A stretch of DNA of 64,000 bases from an uncultured Reyranella sp. (GCA_937915145.1 CALDNT010000300.1:1-64000); one strand, 5' to 3'. Numbered from the stretch's first letter, positions 45,735-54,784 are shown. The notes: generated by a model from the letters alone, not told the origin. Translations and numbers: made by a program.

Positions 45735-46349
45735 CTAAGGGCCGGATGCCCTGGTCTCCGCCGAACGATCCCAGATGTTCGGTTGCTCGCGGTTGGTGTA
45801 GCCCGACACGAAGAGCTTGGGCTCGCCTGTCTTCACATCGAACGTGTGGCGGCGTACCGCGCCGATGTTGCCGCCATAGACGTGGATACTGATCGAACTT
45901 CGGTCGGCCAGCGTGTTCGTCACCTGATGGATATCGCCTTCGGACGGCCGCAACACCTCGACGTTGCCCGGTGCCAGCTTTGTCAGCCCGCCCGGTGCCA
46001 GCGCACCCGTCGCCGGATCGCGCACGAAACGCAGTGACGTTTCCGAGCCGCGCAGCATGCCGACCAGCCCCCACATTTCGTGATCGTGCACCGGCGTCAC
46101 GGCACCGGGCGCCCACACGAAGCTCACCACGCAGAAGCGCTCGAACGGATCGCACCACAGCAGGTTCTGTGCGTAGCCGTGCGGTGGCCCCTTGGCGGCC
46201 GGTTCGGGCAGCCAGTCGTCGTGCTTCACCAACTCGCCCAGCAGCCTGGCGCCGACGTCGACGGTGGCCACCTCGTCCTTGTCCTGCCATGCGCCGCCCA
46301 CCAGCGAGGTCATGTCGCCGATGAAACGGCGCAGTCGGTCGATGCTCAT
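45735..46349 (-). CDS. Thiol dioxygenase, cysteine dioxygenase family (3-mercaptopropionate dioxygenase-like)
   Basis: The 204-aa cupin has the iron ligands in APGAVTPVHDHEMWG (His88, His90) and His141, and the second-sphere His-Tyr pair in SISIHVYGG. The substrate-region residue in YAQNLLWCD is Gln (residue 61), not the Arg of cysteine dioxygenase, so it fits the Gln-type branch that oxidises 3-mercaptopropionate to the sulfinate. It overlaps the CaiB gene by 4 bp (ATGA), is the last gene of an operon starting at the lytic transglycosylase, and lies 13 bp from the convergent cupin gene. Confidence 0.85.
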   Translation of the reverse strand: MSIDRLRRFIGDMTSLVGGAWQDKDEVATVDVGARLLGELVKHDDWLPEPAAKGPPHGYAQNLLWCDPFERFCVVSFVWAPGAVTPVHDHEMWGLVGMLRGSETSLRFVRDPATGALAPGGLTKLAPGNVEVLRPSEGDIHQVTNTLADRSSISIHVYGGNIGAVRRHTFDVKTGEPKLFVSGYTNREQPNIWDRSAETRASGP

Positions 46350-47497
46350 TGCGTTGCCTTTCGCAATGCCGCGCTGCCCAGCACGGCTTCGGTATCGGCG
46401 CCGAGCGCCGGCGGCTCGCGCCGCTTGCCAAGGTCGGTGCCGGAAATCTTCACCGGCATGCCGAAGGTCTTCGTCCTGGTGCCCGACGGCAACTCCATTT
46501 CCTCGACCCAGCCCATGTGTCGGACTTGGGGGTCAGCCAGGATCTGGCTGTAGCTGTTGATGCGGCCCTGCGGGACGCCGGCTTTCTCGAAGGCGGCCAG
46601 CCAGTGGTCGACGCCCTGCCGGGCGAACTCGACCTCGAGCAGATCTCTTAGCGCCACCTGATGCTCGGCCCGCGACTGCGTCGTCTTGAAGCGCGGATCG
46701 TCCAGCAGGTCGGGTCGGCCGACGACCTGGGTCACCGCCTCCCAGAGCTTGTTGTTGCCGGCGGCGATGACGAAATGGCCGTCGTTTGCCTTGAAAGCCT
46801 GATAGGGCGCATTGCGCGGATGCGCCGAGCCGAGCTTTTTGGGGTTGCGCCCGGTGCCGAAATACTCGCTGGTCTGAAGGGCGGCCATGCCGAGGCTGCA
46901 GCCCAGCATCGAGGCATCGATATGCGCGCCCGGGCCGCCACCGGCGACCCGGCGCAGCAGAGAAGCAATGGAGAAAGCCGCGTAAAGGCCGGTGCCGACA
47001 TCGGAGACCGGCACGCCACACTTCACCGGGGCGCCGTCGGGCTCGCCGGTGACACTCATGATGCCGCTCATCGCCTGCACCGTGACGTCGAAGCCGCCCT
47101 CAGCCGACCGCGGCCCACTCTGGCCGAAGGCCGAGATCGAGCAATAGACTAGGCCGGGCTTTTCGGCGCGGAACGATTCGTAGCCGAGGCCGAGACGCTC
47201 CATCACGCCCGGCCGGTTGTTCTCAAGCACGACGTCGGCCGACAGGACGAGCCTTCGCGCCGCCGCCTTGTGCACCGGATCCTTGAGATCGAGCACGACC
47301 GAACGCTTGTTGCGGTTGATCGACGCGAAGTTCTCGCTGAAGCCGTCATTGATCGGCGGCCACTGGCGCATCATGTCGCCATCCGGCGGCTCGACCTTGA
47401 TCACCTCGGCGCCCATGTCGGCCAACAGCATGCCGCAATACGGCCCGGCCAGGACCTGGCAGAATTCGACGACCTTCACACCCGACAACGGCAGCAT
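46346..47497 (-). CDS. CaiB/BaiF family III CoA transferase
   Basis: The 383-aa enzyme has the family start LSGVKVVEFCQVLAGPYCGM, LADMGAEVIKVEPPDGD, then ENFASINRNKRSVVLDLK and the catalytic Asp in GVPVSDVGTGLYAAFS (Asp166). It forms an acyl-glutamyl or acyl-aspartyl CoA intermediate to move CoA between carboxylates. Family III members activate carnitine, oxalate and, in organosulfur-degrading bacteria, 3-sulfinopropionate. It overlaps the thiol dioxygenase gene by 4 bp and is 2 bp after the lytic transglycosylase gene, supporting that link. Confidence 0.9.
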   Translation of the reverse strand: MLPLSGVKVVEFCQVLAGPYCGMLLADMGAEVIKVEPPDGDMMRQWPPINDGFSENFASINRNKRSVVLDLKDPVHKAAARRLVLSADVVLENNRPGVMERLGLGYESFRAEKPGLVYCSISAFGQSGPRSAEGGFDVTVQAMSGIMSVTGEPDGAPVKCGVPVSDVGTGLYAAFSIASLLRRVAGGGPGAHIDASMLGCSLGMAALQTSEYFGTGRNPKKLGSAHPRNAPYQAFKANDGHFVIAAGNNKLWEAVTQVVGRPDLLDDPRFKTTQSRAEHQVALRDLLEVEFARQGVDHWLAAFEKAGVPQGRINSYSQILADPQVRHMGWVEEMELPSGTRTKTFGMPVKISGTDLGKRREPPALGADTEAVLGSAALRKATQ

Positions 47498-47499
47498 GG

Positions 47500-49344
47500 C
47501 TAGCGTCGCCCGCTCTGCGGGGCGTAGCGTGGCCATTCATGGGCCGCGATCTGGTCGAGCGACGGCGTCGGCTCGCCGAGGCGTATCTGGTAAATCCAGT
47601 AGTTCGCCAGTACCCGCTGCACGAAGTCGCGCGTCTCGTGGAGCGGGATCGAGGCAATGTAGAGCAGCGGATCCTGGTCGGCATTCAGTGTGCCGTCCCA
47701 TTTGATCACGTTGCCCGGACCGCCGTTATAGCCGGCCGCAGTACGCACGAGGTTGTTGTCGACGGAGTCCAGGAGCTGGCCGATGTAGGCTTGGCCGAGC
47801 GCGATGTTGGTGGCGGGCTCCCAGGCATTGGCACCGGCCTGGTCGGGTACGTATTTGGTGGCCACGAGCCGGGCCGTGCTCGGCATGAGCTGCATCAAGC
47901 CCATGGCACCGACGCGCGAACGTGCCCCGGGGCTGAATGCCGATTCCTGGCGCATGAAGCCGTAGACCAGCGCGCGGTCGATGGTGAAGCCACCGGAGGG
48001 CTGCCACGGCGGCAGCGGATACATTGCCGCGTCGTAGCCCGCGATGTTGTGGCGCTGGTCCCAGTTCGCGTTGCCGACGCGTACCGAAAGTCCGGGCAGT
48101 TCTGCCTTGCCGGCGAGCGCCAGTACCGCCGAGATGTACTTCGGATCGGCGTCGATCGCAGAGGCGAACAATTCGCGCTCGGCGGCCGTGGTGGCGCCCA
48201 GTTGCAACAGGGCGAGGGCGCGATGGCCCGCACGATTGCCGCGCAGCAAGTCCACCGTCGTGCGGTCGAGCGGCGGTAATTTCCAGTCCGGCTCGATCCG
48301 CATGCCGAGCGCCTTCTGGGCGATCAGGCCATGAAAGGTGCGGCCATGCAGCGCCGCGCGCTTGAGGTAGGGCGTGAATTTCTGCGGATTTCCCGCCAGC
48401 AGATTTGCCCGCGCTGCCCAGAACGAACCGGCGGCGAGCGTCCACGACGAAGCCTGGTCTGGCGCCGCATCGGCGACGAGTTCGAAGCGGCGCGCCGCCT
48501 CTGCCATATCGCCTTTGGTGAAGGCCGCCATCGCGGCGGTCCAGTTGGCGTCGGGCAACAGGCTGACCTCGACCGGCACCTCCAGAGCTCTTTGCGAATC
48601 GGCTTGCAGCGCGCGGGTGCGGATACGGCCGCGCCACAGTTCGACCTCCTGGGGGCCCAGGACGTCGGCGGTCGATTTGCGATCGAGTAGAACGAACGCC
48701 GCGTTGTAGCCGCCGTCATCGGCCATGCCCTGCAGGCGAGCCCTGAGTTCGGCCGCCTGCGAGGCGTCGGCGCCCCTTACAGTGCGGGCAGCGGCAAAGC
48801 TCGGTGAGCCCGGCGTGTTATCGACGAAGCTCGCCGGCGTCAGTTCGGTCGAACCTGGCGTGCGCCGGGCCAGCGCCAGTCTGTAGACCGCCGGCGCGTC
48901 GGGATGGTCGTTGTACTCCTGCAGCCAGGCCGCGAGTTCGTCGTAACGCGCTGGGTAGCCTTTGCCCAAAAGCCGCTGGGCGCCGACGTACCCCAGCAGG
49001 GTCTTGTCCTGCAGCCTGGCGATCTCGCCGTCCGCTTGGGCCCATTGACCACTGGCCTGGGCCTGGAAGATGCGCCGGTAGCGGTCACGACTGTCGCCGT
49101 CGAGAACTGTCGGCAGATCGGCGATCACCGGCGCTTCGTCGAGTTCGACGACGGGCGGCGGCGGTACGTAAACCGCGCGAGCCGGCCGGGGCGCGGGCCG
49201 CGCCGCCGGACGAGCAGCCACCGGCTTCTTGACGGCAGGCTTCTGCACCTGCACCCGCGGCGGCTTCTTCGCGGTCTGGGCCAACGCCGGCCACGCCAGC
49301 GACGCCGCCGCACCAAGCAGGATGCCCGAAAGAATCTTTCTCAT
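47500..49344 (-). CDS. Soluble lytic murein transglycosylase
   Basis: The 614-aa protein has a signal peptide (MRKILSGILLGAAASLAWPA), a Pro/Lys/Ala-rich linker (ARPAARPAPRPARAVYVPPP), a long helical superhelix and a C-terminal SLT domain. The catalytic Glu is in YGFMRQESAFSPGARSRVGAM, followed by GLMQLMPSTARLVA and TAAGYNGGPGNVIKWDG. This is the Slt70 type, which cuts peptidoglycan in the periplasm. The start at 49344 fits the signal peptide better than the upstream 25-codon extension. It leads the operon with CaiB and the thiol dioxygenase, an odd pairing. Confidence 0.93.
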   Translation of the reverse strand: MRKILSGILLGAAASLAWPALAQTAKKPPRVQVQKPAVKKPVAARPAARPAPRPARAVYVPPPPVVELDEAPVIADLPTVLDGDSRDRYRRIFQAQASGQWAQADGEIARLQDKTLLGYVGAQRLLGKGYPARYDELAAWLQEYNDHPDAPAVYRLALARRTPGSTELTPASFVDNTPGSPSFAAARTVRGADASQAAELRARLQGMADDGGYNAAFVLLDRKSTADVLGPQEVELWRGRIRTRALQADSQRALEVPVEVSLLPDANWTAAMAAFTKGDMAEAARRFELVADAAPDQASSWTLAAGSFWAARANLLAGNPQKFTPYLKRAALHGRTFHGLIAQKALGMRIEPDWKLPPLDRTTVDLLRGNRAGHRALALLQLGATTAAERELFASAIDADPKYISAVLALAGKAELPGLSVRVGNANWDQRHNIAGYDAAMYPLPPWQPSGGFTIDRALVYGFMRQESAFSPGARSRVGAMGLMQLMPSTARLVATKYVPDQAGANAWEPATNIALGQAYIGQLLDSVDNNLVRTAAGYNGGPGNVIKWDGTLNADQDPLLYIASIPLHETRDFVQRVLANYWIYQIRLGEPTPSLDQIAAHEWPRYAPQSGRR

Positions 49345-49417
49345 GAGCCCACCGTAGAGGGACTTGCCATGTGGCGACAAGCGCCGGGTGGGTATACTGC
49401 CCCCAACGGAGGACCCC

Positions 49418-51631
49418 ATGAATCTGCATCAAGAACGCGCTGCCGCTGTGCGGCGCCTGGTCGACGAGGCGCGACAGGTCGAAAAAGCCGGTGTAACGGC
49501 GGCCAATCTCGAGAAGATCGGGGCGCTCCTGTCCACGCTGGCGGGCCGCGCCGAACTCTTTCCCCAGGACGAATTCCCGCTCGGGCCCGACGGCGGCATC
49601 TATCGGCTGAGCGAGGATCCCGACCATCGCTTCGCGCTCTATGCCTCGGCCGGCGGGCCGGGCAAGAAAGTACCGCCGCATAATCACACGACCTGGGCGA
49701 TCATCGCCGGCGTCCATGGCGCCGAGCGTAATGTCGTCTACGATCGCCTCGACAACGGCGCCCGCGCCGACGTGGTGCAGCTGCGCGAAGCGCCGGCCAA
49801 GGAAAAGACGCTGCGGCGCGGCGATGTCATCTGCTACCTGCCCGACGACTTCCATCACATCGAGACGCCGGCGGGATCGGGCAATGCCCTGCATCTCCAC
49901 TTCTACGGCCTCAGCCTCGAGTGCCTGCCCGACCGCGTCAGCGTCGACATGGCCACGGGTGCCGCCAAGCGCTTCATGGCGAAGGCCAGGATTCTGACGC
50001 CGCTGCTTTCGGTGCAGCAGGCGAAGGCGATGCTGAAGTCCGGCGAGGTCTTCGCGTTCTTCGACGTGCGCGAGGAAGGCGAGTTCTCGACCCAGGGACA
50101 TCCGCTGTTCGCCACGCCCCTGCCGCTCTCGCGGCTCGAACCGAGAGCACTCGCCTTGCTGCCCGATCCGCACACGCGGATCGTGTTGATGGACAGCGGC
50201 GAGGACGACCGGGACCCGCAATGGAGTGGTCGCGCCAACCGCGCCGCCGCCCGCCTCTCCGCCTTGGGCTACACCAACGTCGCCGTCGTGAAGGGCGGGC
50301 TGAAAGCCTGGCGCGACGCCGGCTACGAGGTCTTCACCGGCGTCAATGTGCCCAGCAAGGCGTTCGGCGAGGTGGTCGAGCACGGCAATGACACGCCGCG
50401 CATCGACGCCGCTGACGTGCAGAAGCTTCTGGATTCCAAGGCCGACATGGTGATCCTCGATTCACGGCCGCTGCCGGAATTCACCAACATGTCGATCCCC
50501 GGCGGCGTCGACTGTCCCGGCGCCGAGCTGGTCTATCGCGTGAAGGACTTCGTGACGCGCCCCGAGACGCTGGTGGTCGTCAATTGCGCCGGCCGCACGC
50601 GCTCGATCATCGGCGCCCAGTCGCTGATCAACGCCGGCCTGCCCAACAAGGTGATGGCGCTGAAGAACGGCACCATGGGCTGGCATCTCGCCGGACTGAA
50701 GGTGGCCCGCGGCGAGACCAAGAGTTTCGGTCCGCAGGGGCCGGAGGCCGCCAGTTTCGCTCAGGCGGCGGCGGCGAACATCGCCAGGAAAATGAACATC
50801 AAGAAGATCGACAAAGCAGGCCTTGTTAGGCTCGAAGCCAAGGCCGGCCCGCTCTATCGCCTCGATGTGCGAGACCCTGCCGAATATGCCCAGGGCCACC
50901 TGAAAGGCTTCCGCCATGCCGCCGGCGGCCAGCTCGTGCAGGCGACCGATCAATATGTCGGCGCGCGCAACGCCACCATCGTGCTGCACGACAACGATGG
51001 CGTGCGTGCCACCATGACGGCGCACTGGCTGCTACAGATGGGCTGGAACGACGTCCATGTGCTCGACCACAAGCCCGCCGCGGCAGAACTCACGACCGCG
51101 GCGGAACCGCGCTATCCGCGAGGTTTCGTGGCGCCGGCGCCGGCGTCGGTGTCGGCCGCCGAACTGCACGGCGCGCTGGCGACCACGCTGGTGATCGATC
51201 TCGATACCAGCCTGCGCTATCGCGACGGCCATGTTCCGGGTGCGTGGTTCGCCGTGCGCGCCAATCTCAGCAGGACCATCCCGACGATGCTGGCGCAGCA
51301 GAAGGGGGTGACACGCATCGTGCTGGTCTCGCCCGACGGCGAGATCGCGGCCCTGGCCGCCCCGGAGGCCGAAGCGGCGGCCGGCGGACTGCCGGTGGCG
51401 ATCTTGGCTGGCGGCATGAAGGCCTGGCGCGACGCCAAGCTGGCACTGGAGCCCGGCCATTTGAAGATGGCCGATCCGCCGACCGACGTCTGGTACCGCC
51501 CCTACGACTTCAAGGAGGATGTCGAGGCCGCCATGCGGCAGTATCTCGACTGGGAGGTCGATCTGGTGCCGCAGGTGGCACGCGACGGCGATGCGACCTT
51601 CTCGGTTCTGAAGTCTGCCGGAGGCCACTAA
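49418..51631 (+). CDS. Cysteine dioxygenase-like cupin fused to four rhodanese domains
   Basis: The 737-aa protein has an N-terminal cupin (about residues 50-185): ligands His88 and His90 in PPHNHTTWAIIAG, Glu103 and His146/147 in YLPDDFHHIE. Four rhodanese-like domains follow, at about 197-305, 330-432, 465-552 and 577-680. Only the second has the catalytic Cys (Cys390, VVVNCAGRTRS). The first (LMDSGEDD), third (LHDNDGVR) and fourth (VSPDGEIA) lack it and are probably structural or regulatory. The start has GGAGGA upstream. It is divergent from the transglycosylase-CaiB-thiol dioxygenase operon. Confidence 0.88.
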   Translation: MNLHQERAAAVRRLVDEARQVEKAGVTAANLEKIGALLSTLAGRAELFPQDEFPLGPDGGIYRLSEDPDHRFALYASAGGPGKKVPPHNHTTWAIIAGVHGAERNVVYDRLDNGARADVVQLREAPAKEKTLRRGDVICYLPDDFHHIETPAGSGNALHLHFYGLSLECLPDRVSVDMATGAAKRFMAKARILTPLLSVQQAKAMLKSGEVFAFFDVREEGEFSTQGHPLFATPLPLSRLEPRALALLPDPHTRIVLMDSGEDDRDPQWSGRANRAAARLSALGYTNVAVVKGGLKAWRDAGYEVFTGVNVPSKAFGEVVEHGNDTPRIDAADVQKLLDSKADMVILDSRPLPEFTNMSIPGGVDCPGAELVYRVKDFVTRPETLVVVNCAGRTRSIIGAQSLINAGLPNKVMALKNGTMGWHLAGLKVARGETKSFGPQGPEAASFAQAAAANIARKMNIKKIDKAGLVRLEAKAGPLYRLDVRDPAEYAQGHLKGFRHAAGGQLVQATDQYVGARNATIVLHDNDGVRATMTAHWLLQMGWNDVHVLDHKPAAAELTTAAEPRYPRGFVAPAPASVSAAELHGALATTLVIDLDTSLRYRDGHVPGAWFAVRANLSRTIPTMLAQQKGVTRIVLVSPDGEIAALAAPEAEAAAGGLPVAILAGGMKAWRDAKLALEPGHLKMADPPTDVWYRPYDFKEDVEAAMRQYLDWEVDLVPQVARDGDATFSVLKSAGGH

Positions 51632-51660
51632 CTGCTTGGCAAACAACGGGAATCGGTTTC

Positions 51661-51689
51661 TTGACAGGGCTTGACCCACCCCCTAGACA
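51661..51689 (+). promoter_or_regulatory. Predicted sigma-70 promoter of the atp operon
   Basis: TTGACA at 51661-51666 and TAGACA at 51684-51689 are separated by 17 bp, and the spacing and -35 fit are good; the -10 is a partial fit. It lies 60 bp before the atpI start. A second TTGACC at 51671 could be an alternative -35. Confidence 0.5.
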
Positions 51690-51748
51690 TCCGCGCGCAA
51701 GCGGACGGCGGGGGTAGTCTCTGTCGACGTCGTCCGAGGGCAGAAGCG

Positions 51749-52114
51749 ATGGAAACACCCGATCCCGAAGGCGACCGCCGGCGAGTCGACGATCTGGATG
51801 CCCGCCTCAAGGCGGCCCGCGGAAAGGTCGAAAAGCCGCGGCAGAACAGCGACCAGAGCGGAATGTCGCACCGGCAGACGGGCGTTGCCTATCGCGTCTT
51901 GGCGGATATGATCGCGGGCCTTTTGGTCGGGGGGGTCCTCGGTTACTGGGTCGGCCGCTGGCTGGACTGGGCACCGTACGCGTTGGTGACCGGACTGGTG
52001 CTGGGATTTGCTGCAGGCGCCAACAATGCGTGGCGTGCCATCCGGGCCTATTCGGATGAGGCGGCCAAAGAGGTTGCGAAGGCGGGCGACGACGAGGGTC
52101 GGCGTCAGCCCTGA
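51749..52114 (+). CDS. atpI: ATP synthase protein I (AtpI)
   Basis: The 121-aa protein has a long charged N-terminus (RLKAARGKVEKPRQNSDQSG) then two membrane helices: VLADMIAGLLVGGVLGYWVG and YALVTGLVLGFAAGANNAW. AtpI helps assemble the c-ring in several bacteria. The start at 51749 (METPDPE) is after a CAGAAG site and is preferred to 51671. It opens the F0 operon and precedes atpB by 40 bp. The order atpI-atpB-atpE-atpF'-atpF without F1 genes is typical of alphaproteobacteria. Confidence 0.88.
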   Translation: METPDPEGDRRRVDDLDARLKAARGKVEKPRQNSDQSGMSHRQTGVAYRVLADMIAGLLVGGVLGYWVGRWLDWAPYALVTGLVLGFAAGANNAWRAIRAYSDEAAKEVAKAGDDEGRRQP

Positions 52115-52154
52115 CGGCGGGTTATTGGGTGTTGTTTGAGTGGGGAAGTCCTAA

Positions 52155-52883
52155 ATGCATAGCCCGATGGAGCAGTTTGAGATCAAGCGACTGCTCGATT
52201 TGAAGATCGGCGGCCTCGACGTCTCCTTCACCAATTCCTCCCTCTGGATGATCATCGCCGTCATTCTGGCGACGGGCGTGTTCGTGGTCGGCATGCGCCA
52301 GCGGGCGCTGGTGCCAGGCCGCCTGCAGTCGGTCGCCGAACTGGGCTATGAGTTCATCGCCGGCATGGTGCGCGACAATGTCGGCGACCAGGGCAAGAAG
52401 TACTTCCCGTTCATCCTGACGCTTTTCATCTTCATCCTGTTCGCCAACGTGCTGGGCATGGTGCCCTACTCGTTCACGCCGACCAGCCACATCGTCGTCA
52501 CCTTCGCGATGGCGCTGTTCGTGTTCGTGGGCGTCACCCTCATCGGATTCGCCCGCCACGGGCTGCACTTCCTGTCGCTGTTCGTACCCAAGGGCGTGCC
52601 CTTCGTGCTGCTGCTGCTGCTGGTGCCGATCGAGATCATCTCCTACTTCATCCGCCCCTTCAGCCTGTCGATCCGCCTGTTCGCCAACATGCTGGCCGGC
52701 CACACCATGCTGAAGGTGTTCGGCGGCTTCGTCGTCATGCTGGGCATCATCGGTGGCTGGGCGCCGCTCGCCTTCATCGTGGTGTTCACCGGCCTGGAAC
52801 TGCTGATCGCCTTCCTGCAAGCCTATGTGTTCGCCATCCTGACCTGCCTCTATCTCAACGACTCCATCCATCTCCATCACTGA
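52155..52883 (+). CDS. atpB: ATP synthase F0 subunit a
   Basis: The 242-aa membrane subunit has five or six helices and conserved proton-channel residues: the Arg in [16 protein letters not shown], which is the essential Arg facing the c-ring, and the last helices [20 protein letters not shown]. It forms the two half-channels. The start could also be the ATG at 52167, which removes four residues. Confidence 0.95.
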   Translation: MHSPMEQFEIKRLLDLKIGGLDVSFTNSSLWMIIAVILATGVFVVGMRQRALVPGRLQSVAELGYEFIAGMVRDNVGDQGKKYFPFILTLFIFILFANVLGMVPYSFTPTSHIVVTFAMALFVFVGVTLIGFARHGLHFLSLFVPKGVPFVLLLLLVPIEIISYFIRPFSLSIRLFANMLAGHTMLKVFGGFVVMLGIIGGWAPLAFIVVFTGLELLIAFLQAYVFAILTCLYLNDSIHLHH

Positions 52884-52915
52884 CCATCTCCATCACTGAA
52901 CGAAAGGAACTTCCC

Positions 52916-53143
52916 ATGGACGCTTCTGCAGCCAAGCTCATCGGTGCCGGCCTCGCCACCATCGCCCTCGCCGGCGTCGGCGTCGGCATCGGCAACATCT
53001 TCGGCAGCTTCGTCTCGGGCGCGCTGCGCAACCCGGAAGCCGCTCCCCGCGTGTTCGGCAACGTGCTCCTGGGCTTCGCGCTCACCGAGGCCGTCGCCCT
53101 GTTCGCGCTGGTCATCGCCTTCATGATCCTGTTCGTGTTCTAG
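52916..53143 (+). CDS. atpE: ATP synthase F0 subunit c
   Basis: The 75-aa proteolipid has two helices joined by the RNPEAAP loop. The essential ion-binding carboxylate is Glu in [19 protein letters not shown]. The glycine-rich helix 1 is [20 protein letters not shown]. The gene begins with an AAAGGAA site and is 33 bp after atpB. c-ring size cannot be read from the gene. Confidence 0.96.
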   Translation: MDASAAKLIGAGLATIALAGVGVGIGNIFGSFVSGALRNPEAAPRVFGNVLLGFALTEAVALFALVIAFMILFVF

Positions 53144-53183
53144 GCCACTCGGGCTTAGTCCCTCAGGCTTGGGGCCAACGATC

Positions 53184-53762
53184 ATGCGTATACCGGTCTA
53201 CAGCGCACTCGCGGGCGGTCTCGTCGCGTTCGCGGTGTGCGGCACGGCGGCGGCAAAGCCCGCCGGCATGCCGCAGCTCGACTACCATAGCTTCGCGCCG
53301 CAGCTCGTCTGGCTGGTGATCGCGTTCGTGGCGCTGTACCTGGTGATGTCGAAGCTCGCGGTCCCCGCGATCTCCGACACGCTGGACAAGCGCCAAGCCA
53401 AGATCCAGTACGACCTCGACGCGGCCGAGAAGGCCAACGAGGCCACGCGGGCACAGGTCGCGGCCTACCAGAAGCAGCTGGCGGACGCGCGCGAAGAAGC
53501 CCGCGGCCTGCTGCGCGGGCAGGCCGAGGCCGACAGCGGCCTGGCCGCGGCGCGCTTCACCGAACTCGCAGATCGGCTGAACGGCCGCATCGCCGAGGCC
53601 GAGAAGCGCATCGCCGGTCAGCGCGATGTCGTCATGGCCGGGCTGGAGCAGATGGCGAGCGAGATCGCCCAAAGCGCCTATGCCAAGCTCGCCGGTCAGC
53701 CGGCGGATGCAAGCGTGCTCGGCACCAAGGTTGCCGCGGCCGCGAAGGAGACCAGCCGATGA
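53184..53762 (+). CDS. atpG: ATP synthase F0 subunit b' (AtpF')
   Basis: The 192-aa subunit has an N-terminal membrane helix (MPQLDYHSFAPQLVWLVIAF then VALYLVMSKLAVP) and a long coiled coil (DLDAAEKANEATRAQVAAYQ). Alphaproteobacteria use a b/b' heterodimer as peripheral stalk. The start at 53184 is chosen; a TTG at 53169 gives five more residues. It overlaps the next gene by ATGA. Naming of b' varies between databases. Confidence 0.88.
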   Translation: MRIPVYSALAGGLVAFAVCGTAAAKPAGMPQLDYHSFAPQLVWLVIAFVALYLVMSKLAVPAISDTLDKRQAKIQYDLDAAEKANEATRAQVAAYQKQLADAREEARGLLRGQAEADSGLAAARFTELADRLNGRIAEAEKRIAGQRDVVMAGLEQMASEIAQSAYAKLAGQPADASVLGTKVAAAAKETSR

Positions 53763-54292
53763 TCGGGACTGCCTGGGCCGCTGGCGGCGCCGATGCCGAC
53801 CATGGCGGCCTGTTTTCCGAACCGGGCTTCTGGGTTGCCGTCGCCTTCTTCCTGTTCTTCGCCCTGGCCGGCAAAATCCTGTGGAAGAAGATCACCGAAC
53901 TGCTCGACGGCCGCGCCGCGGCCATCGCCAAGGCGCTTGCCGATGCCCAGCAGCTGCGCGACGACGCCCTGAAAGCCAAGACCGATGCCGATCGCACGCT
54001 GGCCCAGGCCGCGGCGGAAGGCGGCGCCATCCTCCAGCAGGCCCGCGAGGAAGCGGCCCGCATGCAGGCCAAAGCAGCGGCCAACCTGGAAACCGCGGTC
54101 GCGCTGCGCGAACAGCAGGCGCTCGACCGCATTGCCCAGTCGGAAGCCCAGGCGACCAAGCAGGTCCGCGACACCGCTGTCGACGTGGCGCTCGCCGCCA
54201 CCCGCGCGTTGTTGCGCGAGCAGGTCGGCGCCGGCCGCACCCAGGCGATGATCGACGAGGCCATCGGCGAGCTGCCGAAACGCCTGCACTGA
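53759..54292 (+). CDS. atpF: ATP synthase F0 subunit b
   Basis: The 177-aa subunit has the N-terminal membrane helix (LFSEPGFWVAVAFFLFFAL then AGKILWKKI) and a coiled coil (LADAQQLRDDALKAKTDADR and on). It is the second stalk subunit, with the b' encoded just before; the two genes overlap by ATGA. A strong terminator follows at 54343, ending the F0 operon. Confidence 0.94.
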   Translation: MIGTAWAAGGADADHGGLFSEPGFWVAVAFFLFFALAGKILWKKITELLDGRAAAIAKALADAQQLRDDALKAKTDADRTLAQAAAEGGAILQQAREEAARMQAKAAANLETAVALREQQALDRIAQSEAQATKQVRDTAVDVALAATRALLREQVGAGRTQAMIDEAIGELPKRLH

Positions 54293-54342
54293 TCCTTTGA
54301 AATTCGCATCGCCCGCATAAAATCAATCGCGGGCTACCTGGT

Positions 54343-54369
54343 GCCCCCGCCGCAAGGCGGGGGCTTTTT
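54343..54369 (+). terminator. Factor-independent terminator of the atp F0 operon
   Basis: GCCCCCGCC and GGCGGGGGC form a 9-bp stem with a GCAA tetraloop, followed directly by TTTTT. It is 51 bp after the atpF stop codon. Confidence 0.92.
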
Positions 54370-54370
54370 C

Positions 54371-54560
54371 TTGGCCCAACAATTGAGCCCAGCGATTGGG
54401 CCCAACTTCGCAAATTTGGCCCAACCCGCCGCCTCGAAATGAGGCCCTCCGCGCGCCGAAAGGCCAATGAATTCGCGATTTTTCCAGGCTCGGCGAGCCC
54501 ACCTGAAACGCCGGTGTGTTGGGCCCCGAAGTGGGCCCACGGTGGGGCCCCGGCATGCCT
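54371..54560. repeat. Cluster of GGCCC-centred motifs
   Basis: Related motifs appear six times: TTGGCCCAAC at 54371 and 54416, TTGGGCCCAA at 54396, GTTGGGCCCC at 54519, GTGGGCCCAC at 54531 and GTGGGGCCCC at 54542. They are not evenly spaced and vary around a palindromic core. Confidence 0.5.
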
Positions 54561-54784
54561 CAGCCTTCCCCTCATTGGCCGTCGATCGCCGGTCGTCGAT
54601 CATCTTGGCGTGCCCCGTCGCGCCGGCGTGTCGCGGCGTCGTTCGATGCCTCTGCCGACGGCCGACGGCCGTCGGCAAGGCGGGGGCTGTTGTTGTCTCG
54701 CCCACGGGTCAGGACCCGCGGTGGCTGCACCAGGCGCTTTTAGCGCAAGCCCGCGGGCGGCCGCGGGCAGGTCTTGCCGGAAAG

